DNA of 64,000 bases, from NCBI RefSeq assembly GCF_003046795.1, contig NZ_PZKN01000021.1, positions 1-64,000 of the forward strand. Direction: 5' to 3'. Source of the stretch: Desulfonatronum sp. SC1. GTDB lineage: Bacteria; Desulfobacterota; Desulfovibrionia; Desulfovibrionales; Desulfonatronaceae. The position numbers and the translations under genes were made by a program. The notes beneath the pieces were generated by a model. It was not told the origin of the DNA, did not search any database, and saw nothing but the letters and a program-made list of their open reading frames with translations. This document shows positions 43,515 to 53,517 of this stretch, piece after piece. Every line of letters starts with the position of its first letter. The first letter of the stretch is position 1.

Positions 43515-44375
43515 ATGGACATCTGTACAGCCGTAGCCGCGACAAAATCCGGCGAACTTCTGGAGCAGGCCATGGTGGAGCGGGCCAAGTTGATCGTGGT
43601 TCCTGCGCTGCTGAGCCATTCACCCAAGTCCGTGGCCGGGACGATTACTTCCTTCACCGTAAAAAGCACTAACCTGGAGTTGATCTCCTTAGGTGGGCTG
43701 ACCATTGACAGCTGGCTGCGTAACGGGGTCACCTGCTACTTTCAGTTGAGTGACAGGGCCAAGGCCTGCGAGTTTTATTACAACTTCGCCTCCCCCATTC
43801 TTTTCCTGACCAAACAGCCCGGAGGATACGCTTGCGTCCTACAGACTCCCGAGGCCCTTTCCCTGGGGCAGCGCCGGTCAAGCATGCGGATTTTTCCCAG
43901 GCCGGAATATGTCTTGGGCTTTTCTCTCTGGCCTAAAGGGCAGTTCATGACTCGATGTCCGGAGACGAACAGGGTCAAGCTGAATCCGCCGCTGATCAAC
44001 AGTAACCATCTCCAGGAGAATCAAATCCAACTCCTCGATCTTTCGGCAGGAGGTATGAAGTTAAAAATCCGGCATGTCGGCTTGAAGAACGTGATAGCGG
44101 CTTGGGAGGAGATGCCAGGCGTGGTGATTTGGCTGGTCCTGCATGATCCCCAAAAGAAGCGCAACATGACGCTCTGGTTCAAAGGGAGAATCTGTTATAA
44201 CCATGTCGATCACTCTACCAAGGATATCGTCAGCGGTCTTGAACTGACGACCGAAGGCATCAAGGAAAAGAGCGGAAAAATGGTATGGCGCACGGTAGAG
44301 CGTCGAATGATCAAAGACCTGGCCACCTGGACCTATGAGCGATATCTGGAAGCAACCACACGGGGTGTGCGCTGA
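43515..44375 (+). CDS. PilZ-domain flagellar-brake-like protein
   Basis: A 286-residue protein with a YcgR-type layout: an N-terminal beta domain (about 20-110) and a C-terminal PilZ domain (about 112-265). The cyclic di-GMP motifs are RRSSMR (RxxxR form) and LDLSAGGMKL (DxSxxG). A GAGGAG site precedes the ATG. Its neighbours are sensor kinases and an EAL-type protein, so it may be the output of local cyclic di-GMP signalling. Confidence 0.82.
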   Translation: MDICTAVAATKSGELLEQAMVERAKLIVVPALLSHSPKSVAGTITSFTVKSTNLELISLGGLTIDSWLRNGVTCYFQLSDRAKACEFYYNFASPILFLTKQPGGYACVLQTPEALSLGQRRSSMRIFPRPEYVLGFSLWPKGQFMTRCPETNRVKLNPPLINSNHLQENQIQLLDLSAGGMKLKIRHVGLKNVIAAWEEMPGVVIWLVLHDPQKKRNMTLWFKGRICYNHVDHSTKDIVSGLELTTEGIKEKSGKMVWRTVERRMIKDLATWTYERYLEATTRGVR

Positions 44376-44463
44376 GCGAAAGCCTTTGACGCATCGCATG
44401 GCTTGCTCGGCAAAGGCGGGTGTTCAGTCTAAGGGGTGGGCGAACCGTGATTGTGCCGACAGA

Positions 44464-46839
44464 CTATCCTTTCAATGTTTCCCGCACTTTGGCAGCCAGT
44501 TCCCGGAGTTTGTAGGGTTTGGCGATGAAGCCTTTGGCCCCTGCGTAGAGGACGTCGCGGACATGCCCATGGGCCGTGTAGCCGCTGGCGATCAGGATCC
44601 GGATGTCCGGGTCGCGGGTCAGCAGTTCACGCATGCATTTCAGTCCGCCCATGCCGGGCATGTTCAGATCCAGGAGCACCAAGTCGATCTCTAGTCCTCG
44701 TTTGGTGTACAAAGCCAAGGCCTCTTCCCCGCTGGAGGCATGGAGCACCGTATACCCGAACTCCTCCAGGGCCTCCTGGGTAATTTCCCGTAGAGCCTCC
44801 TCATCATCCACCACCAGGATGGTTTCCAGGCCCCCTTCCGGATGCGTTTGGGCGGATTGAACATCTTCCGAAAGCTTGTGGCCGACCAAGGCCGGCAGGT
44901 AAATGCTGAAGGTGCTGCCCGCCCCCTCGGAGCTGGAACAAAGGATATATCCGTTCAGGCTTTTCACGATCCCGTAAACCGATGCCAACCCCAGACCCGT
45001 GCCTTTGCCCGCTTCCTTGGTGGTGAAGAACGGGTCGAATACTTTTTGGCGAACTTCCTCACTCATGCCCATGCCCGTGTCCGAGATGCTTAGTTGAACG
45101 TAATCGCCCGGCGGAATTTTGAAAAACGTGAAAGCTCGTTCCTGCTCGAACCGTGCGTTGCACGTCTCAATGGACAATCTGCCGCCGTCGGGCATGGCGT
45201 CCGCTGCGTTGCCGCATAGGTTGAGCAAGGTCTGTTGGATTTGAACCGGGTCGGCATGGACGGGCCACAGGTCGCCGCTCAGCCCCATTTCGATTTCGAT
45301 CATCCGGGGAATGGTCTGGGTCAGGAGCTTGTGCGTCTCCAGAATCTCCTGGTTCAGGTCCATGGGGTGGGAGTCGCTTTCCATCTTGCGGCTGAAGGCC
45401 AGCATTTGTCGGATCAGGGACTTGGCCCGTTCACAGGCTTGTTGGATGTGGTTGAGCCCTTTGAAATCCGGGGACTCTGAGGGTTTTCGGGCCAGCAGGA
45501 GTTGGGCGTAACCGCTGATTCCCTGGAGGAGATTGTTGAAGTCATGGGCAATGCCTCCTGCCAGGGTGCCCACGGCCTCCATCTTGTGGGCGTGGCGAAG
45601 CTGTGCTTCCAGCTTTTGGCGTTCGGCTTCGGCCTCTTTGAGGGCGGTGATGTCCGTCAAAAAACCGTTGTAGGTGGCCTGCCCGTCCCTGTCTTTTTTC
45701 TCCCTGACGTTCAGCGAAACCCAGAATCGCTGGCCGTCACATCGTTTCCACTCCACTTCGTGGTGGAGCACGTGACCGCGGCGGGAGAGACGGGTCTTGA
45801 GTTCTTCGCGTTCCTGAGGGCGGACATAGAGCTGCCGGGCGATGTCCGTGATTTCGGCGATCATCGTGGAGGGAGTATCGTACCCGGCGAGTCGGGCCAG
45901 TTCGGGGTTGACTGAGAGAAATCGTCCATCGGGGTGGGTTTGAAATATCCCCACCGGCGCGGTTTCAAAAAGTTCTCCGTACTTCTCCATGCTCTCCCGC
46001 AGTTCCCTGGTACGTTGCTCCAGGCGGTCCTCCACCCGAAGAAGGGTCCGTTCCCGACGAGCCTTGGCGCAAACTTCCACCGCGTATTCCGGTGCAAAGG
46101 GCTTGCGCAGGTAGGCGGCGGCTCCTTTTTTCATGCAGTCCAGGGCCAGCCCCGGCTGCGGGTCGCTGGTCATCATGAGGCAGACGCAGTTCGGACTGGA
46201 TCGGCCAAAGTCCTCCAGGAGGTCGTCGCCATGGCCGTCTGGCAGATGATAGTCGATGACGGCTACGTCGTAAGCTTTGCTTTGGAACATATCCACGGCC
46301 TCGCAAGCGGTCAGGGCCGTGTCCGCCAAGTAACCGTGAGCCTCGAAGGTCCGCTTCAGCAGATTGGCCAGGGTCGTGCCGTCCTCCACCAGCAGCACCC
46401 GCGGCTGGGATGCGCGGAAGCTGCCCTGGAGCATGGCCGTCACGGTATCGCGGAAATGGCGGATGTCTTGAGGCAAGGCCAAAAAGGCGCTGGCGCCGGT
46501 TTCCGTGGTCAGTCGCTCGGTTTCCTCGCCGGAGAAGGTGGCTGAAATCACCAGGATGGGTGTCTGGTTGAAGGCCCGGTACTCCGGAGACCGCAACAAC
46601 CGACAAAACCGCCAGCCGTCCAGGCCGGGCATGTACAGGTCCGTGACGATCAGATCGGGCTTGTCGGCCTGCATGGCCGGCAAGGCCTGTTCCGCGCTCT
46701 CGAATCCTAGGGCTTGCAGTCCTTCCTTGCGCAGCAAATCGACCAGCAGTTTGCATTGGGCCAAGCTGTCGTTGACCACGACCACGGTTTGCGGTGAGTT
46801 CGGCATGGGATGAAGAGGTGGTTGATGGTCAGTAGGCAT
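44464..46839 (-). CDS. Hybrid histidine kinase REC-REC-PAS-HisKA-HATPase-REC
   Basis: A 791-residue soluble hybrid kinase. Receiver 1 (about 17-135, Asp67 in IVTDLYMP) has Leu in place of the conserved Lys (FLALPQD). Receiver 2 (about 145-262) has Asp196 (VIDYHLP) and the KP pair. PAS is about 285-405, the H-box is [11 protein letters not shown] (His432), the ATPase about 530-650 ([19 protein letters not shown]), and receiver 3 about 672-790 has Asp724 and AKP. No membrane segment is present. An ATG at 46806 is an alternative start. Confidence 0.92.
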   Translation of the reverse strand: MPTDHQPPLHPMPNSPQTVVVVNDSLAQCKLLVDLLRKEGLQALGFESAEQALPAMQADKPDLIVTDLYMPGLDGWRFCRLLRSPEYRAFNQTPILVISATFSGEETERLTTETGASAFLALPQDIRHFRDTVTAMLQGSFRASQPRVLLVEDGTTLANLLKRTFEAHGYLADTALTACEAVDMFQSKAYDVAVIDYHLPDGHGDDLLEDFGRSSPNCVCLMMTSDPQPGLALDCMKKGAAAYLRKPFAPEYAVEVCAKARRERTLLRVEDRLEQRTRELRESMEKYGELFETAPVGIFQTHPDGRFLSVNPELARLAGYDTPSTMIAEITDIARQLYVRPQEREELKTRLSRRGHVLHHEVEWKRCDGQRFWVSLNVREKKDRDGQATYNGFLTDITALKEAEAERQKLEAQLRHAHKMEAVGTLAGGIAHDFNNLLQGISGYAQLLLARKPSESPDFKGLNHIQQACERAKSLIRQMLAFSRKMESDSHPMDLNQEILETHKLLTQTIPRMIEIEMGLSGDLWPVHADPVQIQQTLLNLCGNAADAMPDGGRLSIETCNARFEQERAFTFFKIPPGDYVQLSISDTGMGMSEEVRQKVFDPFFTTKEAGKGTGLGLASVYGIVKSLNGYILCSSSEGAGSTFSIYLPALVGHKLSEDVQSAQTHPEGGLETILVVDDEEALREITQEALEEFGYTVLHASSGEEALALYTKRGLEIDLVLLDLNMPGMGGLKCMRELLTRDPDIRILIASGYTAHGHVRDVLYAGAKGFIAKPYKLRELAAKVRETLKG

Positions 46840-47140
46840 GAACCGGATTCCCCCACGCCTACGTTACTACCAGTTTTCAAGAGCAAAGAAAACACGCAGA
46901 AATCCTTCGGACTGACCAGTAATCGGCGTTTGCGACGGGCCACATGGTCCGTTTTTTCAGTGTTATTTCGAAAAAGCTCGCTCAAGGTCGTATCTTCCCG
47001 GAACTCCAGAGGCGCGACGTCTGGCTTTCCCTTTTTCATGCTGGTAGGAATCGTGCCTGGGCAAGATGTGGCGAGGGCGGTTAGTGTCCTGCTATTTTAA
47101 GCTGATATTGGAAAATAAACAGTCGAACCAAGGAGTAACC
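46840..47140. other. Divergent intergenic region, promoters expected
   Basis: These 301 bases separate the hybrid kinase from the divergent HEAT-receiver gene. A strong AAGGAG site precedes the latter. A minus-strand frame from 47039 enters the kinase gene in a different frame without a ribosome site, and I do not call it. No regulatory motif was recognised. Confidence 0.4.
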
Positions 47141-48757
47141 ATGAGCAGCTTGGACGGGTTTCGCGACTTGGATTTCATGGAACAGATCGTCCTGCTCGGG
47201 GATGTCCAAGCCAAGGCAGACGGCGCGGCGATTGCCGAGCTTCGTGAATTGTTCGTTACGCCGGTGGGGGACCGGGCGGTGGATACCATGTTGCGTAAGG
47301 TTTTGCGAGAACTGTTGTTGCGGCATCCGAAGGAACTGGTCGGCGGGCTCAACGCGGAGAGCCTGGAACTGGCCAGATTTTGTGTGGTCCTGTCAGGTGA
47401 AGCGCGTTTGGCCGAGGCGATGGCCCCGTTGATGGAGTTGGTTCGAGCCTGGCGGGAAGACCGTGAGGCGCTACATGACTGTCTGATCGCCCTGGGCCGG
47501 ATCGGTGACCACGCCGCAGTGCCGGTATTTCGGGAGAATCTCGTTCATGAAGACGATTTTATCGCCTGCGCCTGTGTCTCAAACCTCGGGATTTTTGGCG
47601 ATCAAATTTGCCAACCGCGTCTGGAGGCCATGATCAACGCCAATGAAGCTCCGGAGCGGTCCGGAGAATGTCTGGCCACCACCTGGGTTGCCGTGGAGGC
47701 GCTGTTGGCACTGGACTCGGACAATGCGCTGGCCTACCTGGCCTCCAAGATCCACCACGCCAATCCCACTGCCCGCCGTTTGATTCAGCAAGGGTTGGTG
47801 CATAAGGGCGACCGCGCCGTTCCATTTCTGACGGATCTGCTGGGTAGGACGGAGGATACGGATGAAAAAATCCTCCTGGCCAATGCCCTGGGGTACATCG
47901 GATACAGAGCGGTGGCGAACGACCTGATCGACGCTCTGGAATCGGGACGGCTGGGAACCGCCAATGAGCGGTTTGCCGGTTACGAGGCTTTGGGGCGGAT
48001 TCCGGGCATGAAGAGCATTGTTTTTCTTCAGGGGGCGTTGTGGCGGGAAACCGATCCTTTGGTACTCCTTGCTATTGTAAAAGGGTTGGACGGGTTGAGC
48101 GTCGATGCCGTGGCTCAAGGTGTTGCCAAGGACATTGAGGCCCGGCTCGCCGAAACTTCGGAGGCTGTCAGGCCCGTATTGAGGGCCGTGGCGACCTCGG
48201 GGGCGGGGACTTTGTTCGCGGCCCTGGCCTGCCTGCCGGGCTGCGGTCCGTTGGTGCTGGAGATGGCCGCTTTGGATGCGGATGCATTGACCAGGGAAGC
48301 TCTTGCTCAAAGCCTTTCAGCGCGGGGGATGGGACGGGAAGCGGAGGCGCTCCGTCTGTCCGGGGCCACGGACGAAGGGTCGTGGCATCGGAAGCGGATG
48401 CTGGCCGTGGACGACTCCGAGGCCATGCGCTCCTTTTACGCCCAATTCGGGTCTTTCGCCGGATATGACGTCCAAACCGCGGAGAACGGTCGAGTGGCTT
48501 TGGATATGGTGGAGAGCGGGGATGAGTTCGATCTGGTGGTGGTGGATATGAACATGCCGGTGATGGACGGAATCGAGCTGGCCACCAAACTGCGGGCCAT
48601 GCCGGAGCTGGCCGCCTTGCCGATCCTGATGGCCACCACGGAGTCTTCCAAGTCCCAGGCTCGCATCGCCAGGAACGCCGGGGTGAATACGTTCGTCGTC
48701 AAGCCCTTCACACATGATCAACTGCGGGAAAAGATCGTCAACCTGGTTGGAAACTGA
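47141..48757 (+). CDS. HEAT-repeat protein with C-terminal receiver domain
   Basis: A 538-residue soluble protein. Residues about 1-395 are helical repeats of HEAT/PBS-lyase type (for example DCLIALGRIGDHAAVPVFR and ILLANALGYIGYRAVANDL). Residues about 415-538 form a complete receiver with DDSE, Asp469 (VVVDMNMPVMDG) and Lys (VKPFT). The receiver may change a protein-protein surface formed by the repeats. The start follows AAGGAG. The gene ends three bases from the convergent kinase gene. Confidence 0.88.
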   Translation: MSSLDGFRDLDFMEQIVLLGDVQAKADGAAIAELRELFVTPVGDRAVDTMLRKVLRELLLRHPKELVGGLNAESLELARFCVVLSGEARLAEAMAPLMELVRAWREDREALHDCLIALGRIGDHAAVPVFRENLVHEDDFIACACVSNLGIFGDQICQPRLEAMINANEAPERSGECLATTWVAVEALLALDSDNALAYLASKIHHANPTARRLIQQGLVHKGDRAVPFLTDLLGRTEDTDEKILLANALGYIGYRAVANDLIDALESGRLGTANERFAGYEALGRIPGMKSIVFLQGALWRETDPLVLLAIVKGLDGLSVDAVAQGVAKDIEARLAETSEAVRPVLRAVATSGAGTLFAALACLPGCGPLVLEMAALDADALTREALAQSLSARGMGREAEALRLSGATDEGSWHRKRMLAVDDSEAMRSFYAQFGSFAGYDVQTAENGRVALDMVESGDEFDLVVVDMNMPVMDGIELATKLRAMPELAALPILMATTESSKSQARIARNAGVNTFVVKPFTHDQLREKIVNLVGN

Positions 48758-48760
48758 CCG

Positions 48761-51274
48761 TCACGACTTTTCCCGGAGCCGTTCGGCCGTGGTGGCGGCC
48801 TCGTGCTGAAAGGCTTCCCACTCCCGTTGAAGATCCGCTCTCGCTTGGCTGGTTTTTTCCCAGTCCTGTTCATGTATGGCGTACATGACCTGGATGCAAC
48901 AATCGCGCATGCGCTCCGCGCCAATGTCGGAGCAGGCCCCCTTCAAGCGATGGGCCGCCTTCCCGATTTCCGGATACTGGGAGGCCAGCAGGCTCTCCAG
49001 GGCACTCATGTCGTTGGGAGTCTCGTGCAAAAAAACCTGGAGCATTTCCAGGGTCATTTCCAGGTCTTCGTCGTAGCGCTTCAAAGCGTCCTGGTGATTG
49101 AAGACCTGGGAGGTCGAAGCGTCCACGTCCGCGGTCCTTTCCTCGACGACCGGGGAGCCGGAGAGGCTTGGTCGTAAATATCTGTTGAGCATGGCTACGA
49201 ATTCTTTTTTGGCAAAGGGCTTGGCTAGGTAGTCGGTCATCCCGGCAGCCAGACATTTTTCCCGGTCTCCCTCCATGGCATTGGCGGTCAAGGCGATGAT
49301 CGGGATGCCCCCCCCATTTCTGTCCTGCTCCATTTCCCGAATCCATCGCGTAGCCTCGTAGCCGTCCATGATCGGCATTTGGCAATCCATGAGCACCAGA
49401 TCGAAGCGCCGGGTGGCGATCATTTCCACGGCCTCTTTGCCGTTGACGGCGGTGGAGGTCGTCAACCCCATTTTTTTAAGAATGGCGACAACGGATTTGC
49501 GGTTGATGGGGTGATCCTCCGCCAGAAGAATATCCACGTCGGCCCACTGTTCGCCAGACTTTGAACAAACCGGCGTTGGAATCGGGCTGGGAACGGCGGC
49601 GGGTTCCTCTTCAAGGAAGATTTTTACGGGAGGTGCGGCTTGGGGATCTGGGCTAGACCGGGAGCGTAGCGTGGCCTGGATGGGCGGAACTTCATTCTGA
49701 ACACCGGGCTGGTCGCCCAAGGGCAGTTCCAGATCAAAGGAGAAGGAGGAACCCGCGCCCAGGGTGCTTTCCACCGTCAGCTTACCGCCCATGGCCTGGA
49801 CCAGTTGCTTACTGATGGCCAGTCCCAGCCCTGCGCCACCGTATTGGCGGGTAGAGCTGGAATCGGCCTGGGTGAAATGATCGAAAATTTCTTGCAGCTT
49901 TTCCGGGGCGACCCCGATACCCGTGTCCTGGACCGAAAAATGAAAGACAGCGTTCGATCCCGTGGTGCGTTTGCAGGATATCTCCAGGAGGACATGCCCC
50001 GTGTCCGTAAATTTGACCGCGTTCCAGCCAAGGTTGAAGAGAATCTGGCGCAATCGCAGGTTGTCTCCCAGAACCATACGCGGGGCACGCACGTCGTAGC
50101 GCGAGATGATCTCGATCCGTTTGTCCTTGGCCCGGGCGGAGAGGATGGCCGTAAGTTGGCCCAGTTCCTGTTCCAGGTCGAACTCCCGAGCGGCCAGCTC
50201 CAGCTTGCCAGCCTCGATTCTTGAAAAATCAAGGGTGTCGTTGATCAGACCCAACAGGGACTCAGCCGAGACCGCGGCCATGTTGATGTATTCGATTTGT
50301 TCCGGGGTCGTCGTTGTGTCGCGCAGCAGTTCCATCATGCTGACAACGCCGTTGAGGGGGGTGCGCAGTTCGTGGCTCATGTTGGCCAGAAACTGGCTTT
50401 TGGCGATGTTGGCCTGCCTAGCCGCCTCGGCCAGCCTGTGGGCCTGCTCGGTTTCGTCGGCCAAATGGATATTGGCGGCCTCCAGGGCGTTCATGGATTT
50501 GCGCAACTCGACTTGGGTGGTGCGCAGGTTGGCCACCATTTCGTTGAACGTGGCAGCCAGCAGACCTATTTCGTCACGGGAACGGACGTCGGCTCGATGA
50601 TGCAGTTCTCCGTGGGAGACCATGCGGGCCGTGTCGGTCAGGTTGAGGACGGGACGGGAGAGAGCCCTGGCCAGGACGTAGGTCGCCCCGGTGGCCAGAA
50701 GAATGATGGCCGCGGACCAGAAGATGGATCGGTGGATCAGTTCGGTTATGGCCTCCTGGATGTGGACCGTGGAGATCCCCAGCACGACGTGCCACTGCTG
50801 CTGGCCGATGCGAACTGGATGTACAAGCAAAATGCCGGTTTTTCCTTCCAGCCCGAGATCCTGCTCCTGAAGGGTCAAGGGCTTTCCGGTTAGCAGTTCC
50901 TTTGGGACGGCATCGCCATAAGCCGAGCGGTCATGGGCCATGTAAACGGCGCCCTGAGGATTGACCACCCTGGCCGTGACGATACCTCCCGGTTGATCTC
51001 GGCCCAGGTCGTGCAGAAATTCTTCCAGGTAGGCCCAGTTCAGGGAGCCGAAGGCGTTGTGGGTGATGGACGCGATGGTCCGGGCCGTGATTTCCACCGA
51101 GCTGAGCAGCTGGTTGGTCATGGCCCGGCTTTCCAGTTTGACCGTAATCACGGTGCCCACGGCGATGGTCAGTAGCAACAGGAGCAGAACGGGAAAGACG
51201 ATCTTGTGAAAAATGGACACCCGGATTTTAAAATTCCGGGCGGAATCCGATGCTGTTTGCTCGTTATCGGCCAC
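48761..51274 (-). CDS. Membrane hybrid kinase Cache-HAMP-HisKA-HATPase-REC-HPt
   Basis: An 837-residue inner-membrane sensor. Two membrane helices (about 24-46 and 184-205) flank a periplasmic Cache-like domain (VNPQGAVYMAHDRSAYGD). A HAMP (about 206-258), coiled coil, H-box NMSHELRTPLNGV (His301), ATPase (GWNAVKFT, DTGIGV, GAGLGLAIS), receiver (Asp630 in LVLMDCQMP) and HPt (His775 in AAHRLKGACSDIG) follow. It thus contains a whole phosphorelay in one chain, like ArcB/BarA. The start is GTG 51274, 19 bases after the metallo-beta-lactamase-fold gene. Confidence 0.93.
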   Translation of the reverse strand: MADNEQTASDSARNFKIRVSIFHKIVFPVLLLLLLTIAVGTVITVKLESRAMTNQLLSSVEITARTIASITHNAFGSLNWAYLEEFLHDLGRDQPGGIVTARVVNPQGAVYMAHDRSAYGDAVPKELLTGKPLTLQEQDLGLEGKTGILLVHPVRIGQQQWHVVLGISTVHIQEAITELIHRSIFWSAAIILLATGATYVLARALSRPVLNLTDTARMVSHGELHHRADVRSRDEIGLLAATFNEMVANLRTTQVELRKSMNALEAANIHLADETEQAHRLAEAARQANIAKSQFLANMSHELRTPLNGVVSMMELLRDTTTTPEQIEYINMAAVSAESLLGLINDTLDFSRIEAGKLELAAREFDLEQELGQLTAILSARAKDKRIEIISRYDVRAPRMVLGDNLRLRQILFNLGWNAVKFTDTGHVLLEISCKRTTGSNAVFHFSVQDTGIGVAPEKLQEIFDHFTQADSSSTRQYGGAGLGLAISKQLVQAMGGKLTVESTLGAGSSFSFDLELPLGDQPGVQNEVPPIQATLRSRSSPDPQAAPPVKIFLEEEPAAVPSPIPTPVCSKSGEQWADVDILLAEDHPINRKSVVAILKKMGLTTSTAVNGKEAVEMIATRRFDLVLMDCQMPIMDGYEATRWIREMEQDRNGGGIPIIALTANAMEGDREKCLAAGMTDYLAKPFAKKEFVAMLNRYLRPSLSGSPVVEERTADVDASTSQVFNHQDALKRYDEDLEMTLEMLQVFLHETPNDMSALESLLASQYPEIGKAAHRLKGACSDIGAERMRDCCIQVMYAIHEQDWEKTSQARADLQREWEAFQHEAATTAERLREKS

Positions 51275-51293
51275 GGGACACCGCCATGCCGGC

Positions 51294-52169
51294 TCAGGCC
51301 AGTTCTACCATTTCTCCGGGAACCAGTTCCAGGACCTCCACGTTGGGAGCGCGCTTGGCGGTGGTGGCCTTGAAGCGCTCCGCGTCCTGTTCCAAGACCG
51401 GGAAGGTGGCGTAGTGCTCGGGGATGACGATGCGCGGCTGGATCATGGAGCAGGCGTGGGCCGCTTCCTCAGGCCCCATGGTAAAGACTCCGCCGATGGG
51501 CAAAATGGCGATGTCCGGCTTGTAATAATCTCCGATGATGGTCTTCATGTCGCCCATCAGGGAGGTGTCCCCGGAGTGGTAGAGACGCAGACCGTTTTCA
51601 AAGTCGAAGATATACCCCACAGCCTCGCCCACGAAGCGGTTCGTGCCTTGGAAACCCGTCAACTGCGCCCCGGCGGAATGGAACGCCTCGACCATGGTGA
51701 TCCCGACACCGTCAAAGTCCGCGGTGGCGCCCTTGTTGCCCAGATTGAAAGTCAGGCAGTTGGCTTTGGGAATCTCGCTCTTGATGAAAAAGCTCAGTTC
51801 CCAGGGGGCGATGACCTTGGGATCGTAGGTTTCGATCAGCTCCTTGGCGTCGCCCAGCATGAAGTGGTCCACATGCCCGTGGGTCCAGACAATGAAATCC
51901 ACGGACGAAAAACTGCCCTGTTTCTTGTATTTCCCAGGACAGGCCGGACTGGTCATGATCCAGGGGTCGAAGAGAATCCGTTTGCCGTTGGTGGACACGA
52001 ACAGGAAACTGCCGTGGCCGAGCCATTCGATGCCGATGGCTCCGGGTTTGCGGCTTTTGGGGAGAGGTGGGGAGGCTTCTGGGGCAGCCTGGGCCACTGT
52101 GGTTCCAAGGCCGACACCGCCGACTGTCAGGCCGATGGTCTGGAAAAATTGTCTGCGGGTTGTTTTCAT
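51294..52169 (-). CDS. Tat-exported metallo-beta-lactamase-fold hydrolase
   Basis: A 291-residue protein. A twin-arginine signal (TTRRQFFQTIG) leads to a UPF0173/UlaG-like metal-dependent hydrolase: THGHVDHF (HxHxDH), HSGDTSLMGDM and a late EHYATFP. Cytoplasmic relatives lack a signal, so this one probably works in the periplasm with metal bound before export. The substrate is unknown. ATG 52169 is the signal-peptide start; a longer frame to 52262 has no family support. Confidence 0.88.
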   Translation of the reverse strand: MKTTRRQFFQTIGLTVGGVGLGTTVAQAAPEASPPLPKSRKPGAIGIEWLGHGSFLFVSTNGKRILFDPWIMTSPACPGKYKKQGSFSSVDFIVWTHGHVDHFMLGDAKELIETYDPKVIAPWELSFFIKSEIPKANCLTFNLGNKGATADFDGVGITMVEAFHSAGAQLTGFQGTNRFVGEAVGYIFDFENGLRLYHSGDTSLMGDMKTIIGDYYKPDIAILPIGGVFTMGPEEAAHACSMIQPRIVIPEHYATFPVLEQDAERFKATTAKRAPNVEVLELVPGEMVELA

Positions 52170-52312
52170 GGGGCTCTCTTGTGGCAAGGCGGAAAGGGAG
52201 ATGTATGGGATCTCGGTCAAAGGTGACCGGTCGAGTGCCGCGAAGCATGAGTGAATATCCACATTTGCATCGGAAGGGGAAATGTCAAGGATTCAGCTCA
52301 CCTCGATTGAGG

Positions 52313-52966
52313 CTAAAGCCCGAGGTCCTCGTTGATCAGAACGATCTTGATCCGTCCTTTGGGAAAGGATTTTTCGGTGATTGTCCAGGTGTTGCAGACT
52401 CGTTCCGGGCTTTTGCAGTCCTCGCAAAAGCCCGTTTTGACGCAAGGGGTCTTCATTTTCAGGCGGGCGGCATTGGCCGGGGCGACGAATCCCTTGACCC
52501 GGAGCATGGCCTCCTCCACGTCCACGCAGAGCTTGTTGCGCCCCACCATAACCACTACATGCCGAGGTCCGAAGGTTAGCGCTCCGACCCGGTTGCCGTG
52601 CATGTCCAGGTTGATCAACTGGCCGCTTTCGGTCAGTGCGTTGGTCCCGGTGAAGTACAGGTCGCAAAGCAGGGCTTGACGGCGTAGTTCCTGTTTTTGG
52701 CCCTTGCTCAGGGACGGGTCGGAGGTGTCCAGTACCTTCAGCCCCTTGCGCTGTTTCAGGGCTTCCGTGATGCCGGAAGTGGAAAGGGTCACGGAGCCGC
52801 CCCAGGCCACCACCTCGGGATTTACCCCGGGGAGGATCACGTTCAGGACGGTCTCCTTGGCCTGGGTCAGGGTGTCCACCAGATAGGTCTCGAAATTGTT
52901 GCTTTCCAGCCCCTCTTGGGCTTTGTGCAGGCGTTTGCTCCAAAAATGCGTCAAATAGTCGCTCAT
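52313..52966 (-). CDS. LUD-domain protein (lactate utilisation LutC-like)
   Basis: A 217-residue protein of the LUD/DUF162 family (VVAWGGSVTLSTSGITEAL, LYFTGTNALTESGQL, VVVMVGRNKL). The C-terminal segment has four cysteines (CVKTGFCEDC and later VCNTW), which suggests a metal or Fe-S site. Family members take part in L-lactate oxidation. No lutA or lutB neighbour is present. ATG 52966 with a GGAG site is preferred over 52993. Confidence 0.85.
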   Translation of the reverse strand: MSDYLTHFWSKRLHKAQEGLESNNFETYLVDTLTQAKETVLNVILPGVNPEVVAWGGSVTLSTSGITEALKQRKGLKVLDTSDPSLSKGQKQELRRQALLCDLYFTGTNALTESGQLINLDMHGNRVGALTFGPRHVVVMVGRNKLCVDVEEAMLRVKGFVAPANAARLKMKTPCVKTGFCEDCKSPERVCNTWTITEKSFPKGRIKIVLINEDLGL

Positions 52967-52987
52967 AGGGATGCTCCAAAATATTTT

Positions 52988-53032
52988 GTTCACGGTTTAC
53001 GGTTCAATGGTCACGGTTCAACGGCTCTGGTT
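52988..53032. repeat. GGTTCACGG-type spacer repeat
   Basis: Successive TTCACGGTT, TACGGTTCAATGG, TCACGGTTCAACGG units form the complement of the motif found at 5161-5199. It is non-coding. Confidence 0.5.
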
Positions 53033-53084
53033 GTCCAGAGTCATGAGGCGGATGCAAAAAGAAGCTGGGGCAACGTGGTTTGGG

Positions 53085-53498
53085 TCATGGTTCCCAGCGT
53101 CCGTTGCCGCGGCGCATTTCAATGTGTTGCACGCGTTTTACGCGTTCCACCCGTCCGCGATCACTGATGAAGGAATTGAGCAGCCAGCCCATGAGGCTGA
53201 TGATCAGCGAGCCGAGCAGGGCGGAGCCGAATCCGGTCACGTGAAAGGAGCCGACCACGTCGGAGACCATCATCAAGAGCAGGGCGTTGATCACGAACAG
53301 AAACAGGCCCATGGTCAGGATGGTCGCGGGCAGGGTCAGGATGATCAGGATCGGGCGCAGGATGGCGTTGAGGATGCCGAGTACGGCGGCGGTGGCCAGG
53401 GCGGAGAGAAAGCCCGCAGTCTGGATTCCTTCAACCAGATAGGCCGCGGCCAGGATCGCCACGGTCAGCATCAGCCAGCGCAGAAATATGCCGGGCAT
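53085..53498 (-). CDS. Small four-helix membrane protein (phage-holin-family / PF04020 type)
   Basis: A 137-residue membrane protein with four hydrophobic segments and a basic C-terminal tail (GRVERVKRVQHIEMRRG). The pattern LGILNAILRPILIILTLP fits the 'phage holin family / mycobacterial 4TM' group, which is widespread in bacteria and not evidence of a prophage. A GAGGAGG site precedes the ATG. Function unknown. Confidence 0.82.
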   Translation of the reverse strand: MPGIFLRWLMLTVAILAAAYLVEGIQTAGFLSALATAAVLGILNAILRPILIILTLPATILTMGLFLFVINALLLMMVSDVVGSFHVTGFGSALLGSLIISLMGWLLNSFISDRGRVERVKRVQHIEMRRGNGRWEP

Positions 53499-53517
53499 GG
53501 TCGCCTCCTCGTTGGTG

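Noticed and set aside
46707-47039. Minus-strand frame entering the 44464-46839 kinase gene
   Set aside because: It lies in a different frame from the kinase, lacks a ribosome site, and its second half is a shadow of the kinase N-terminus.
53085-53498. 'Phage holin family' protein as sign of a prophage
   Set aside because: This membrane family is common on bacterial chromosomes, and no other phage gene is present.
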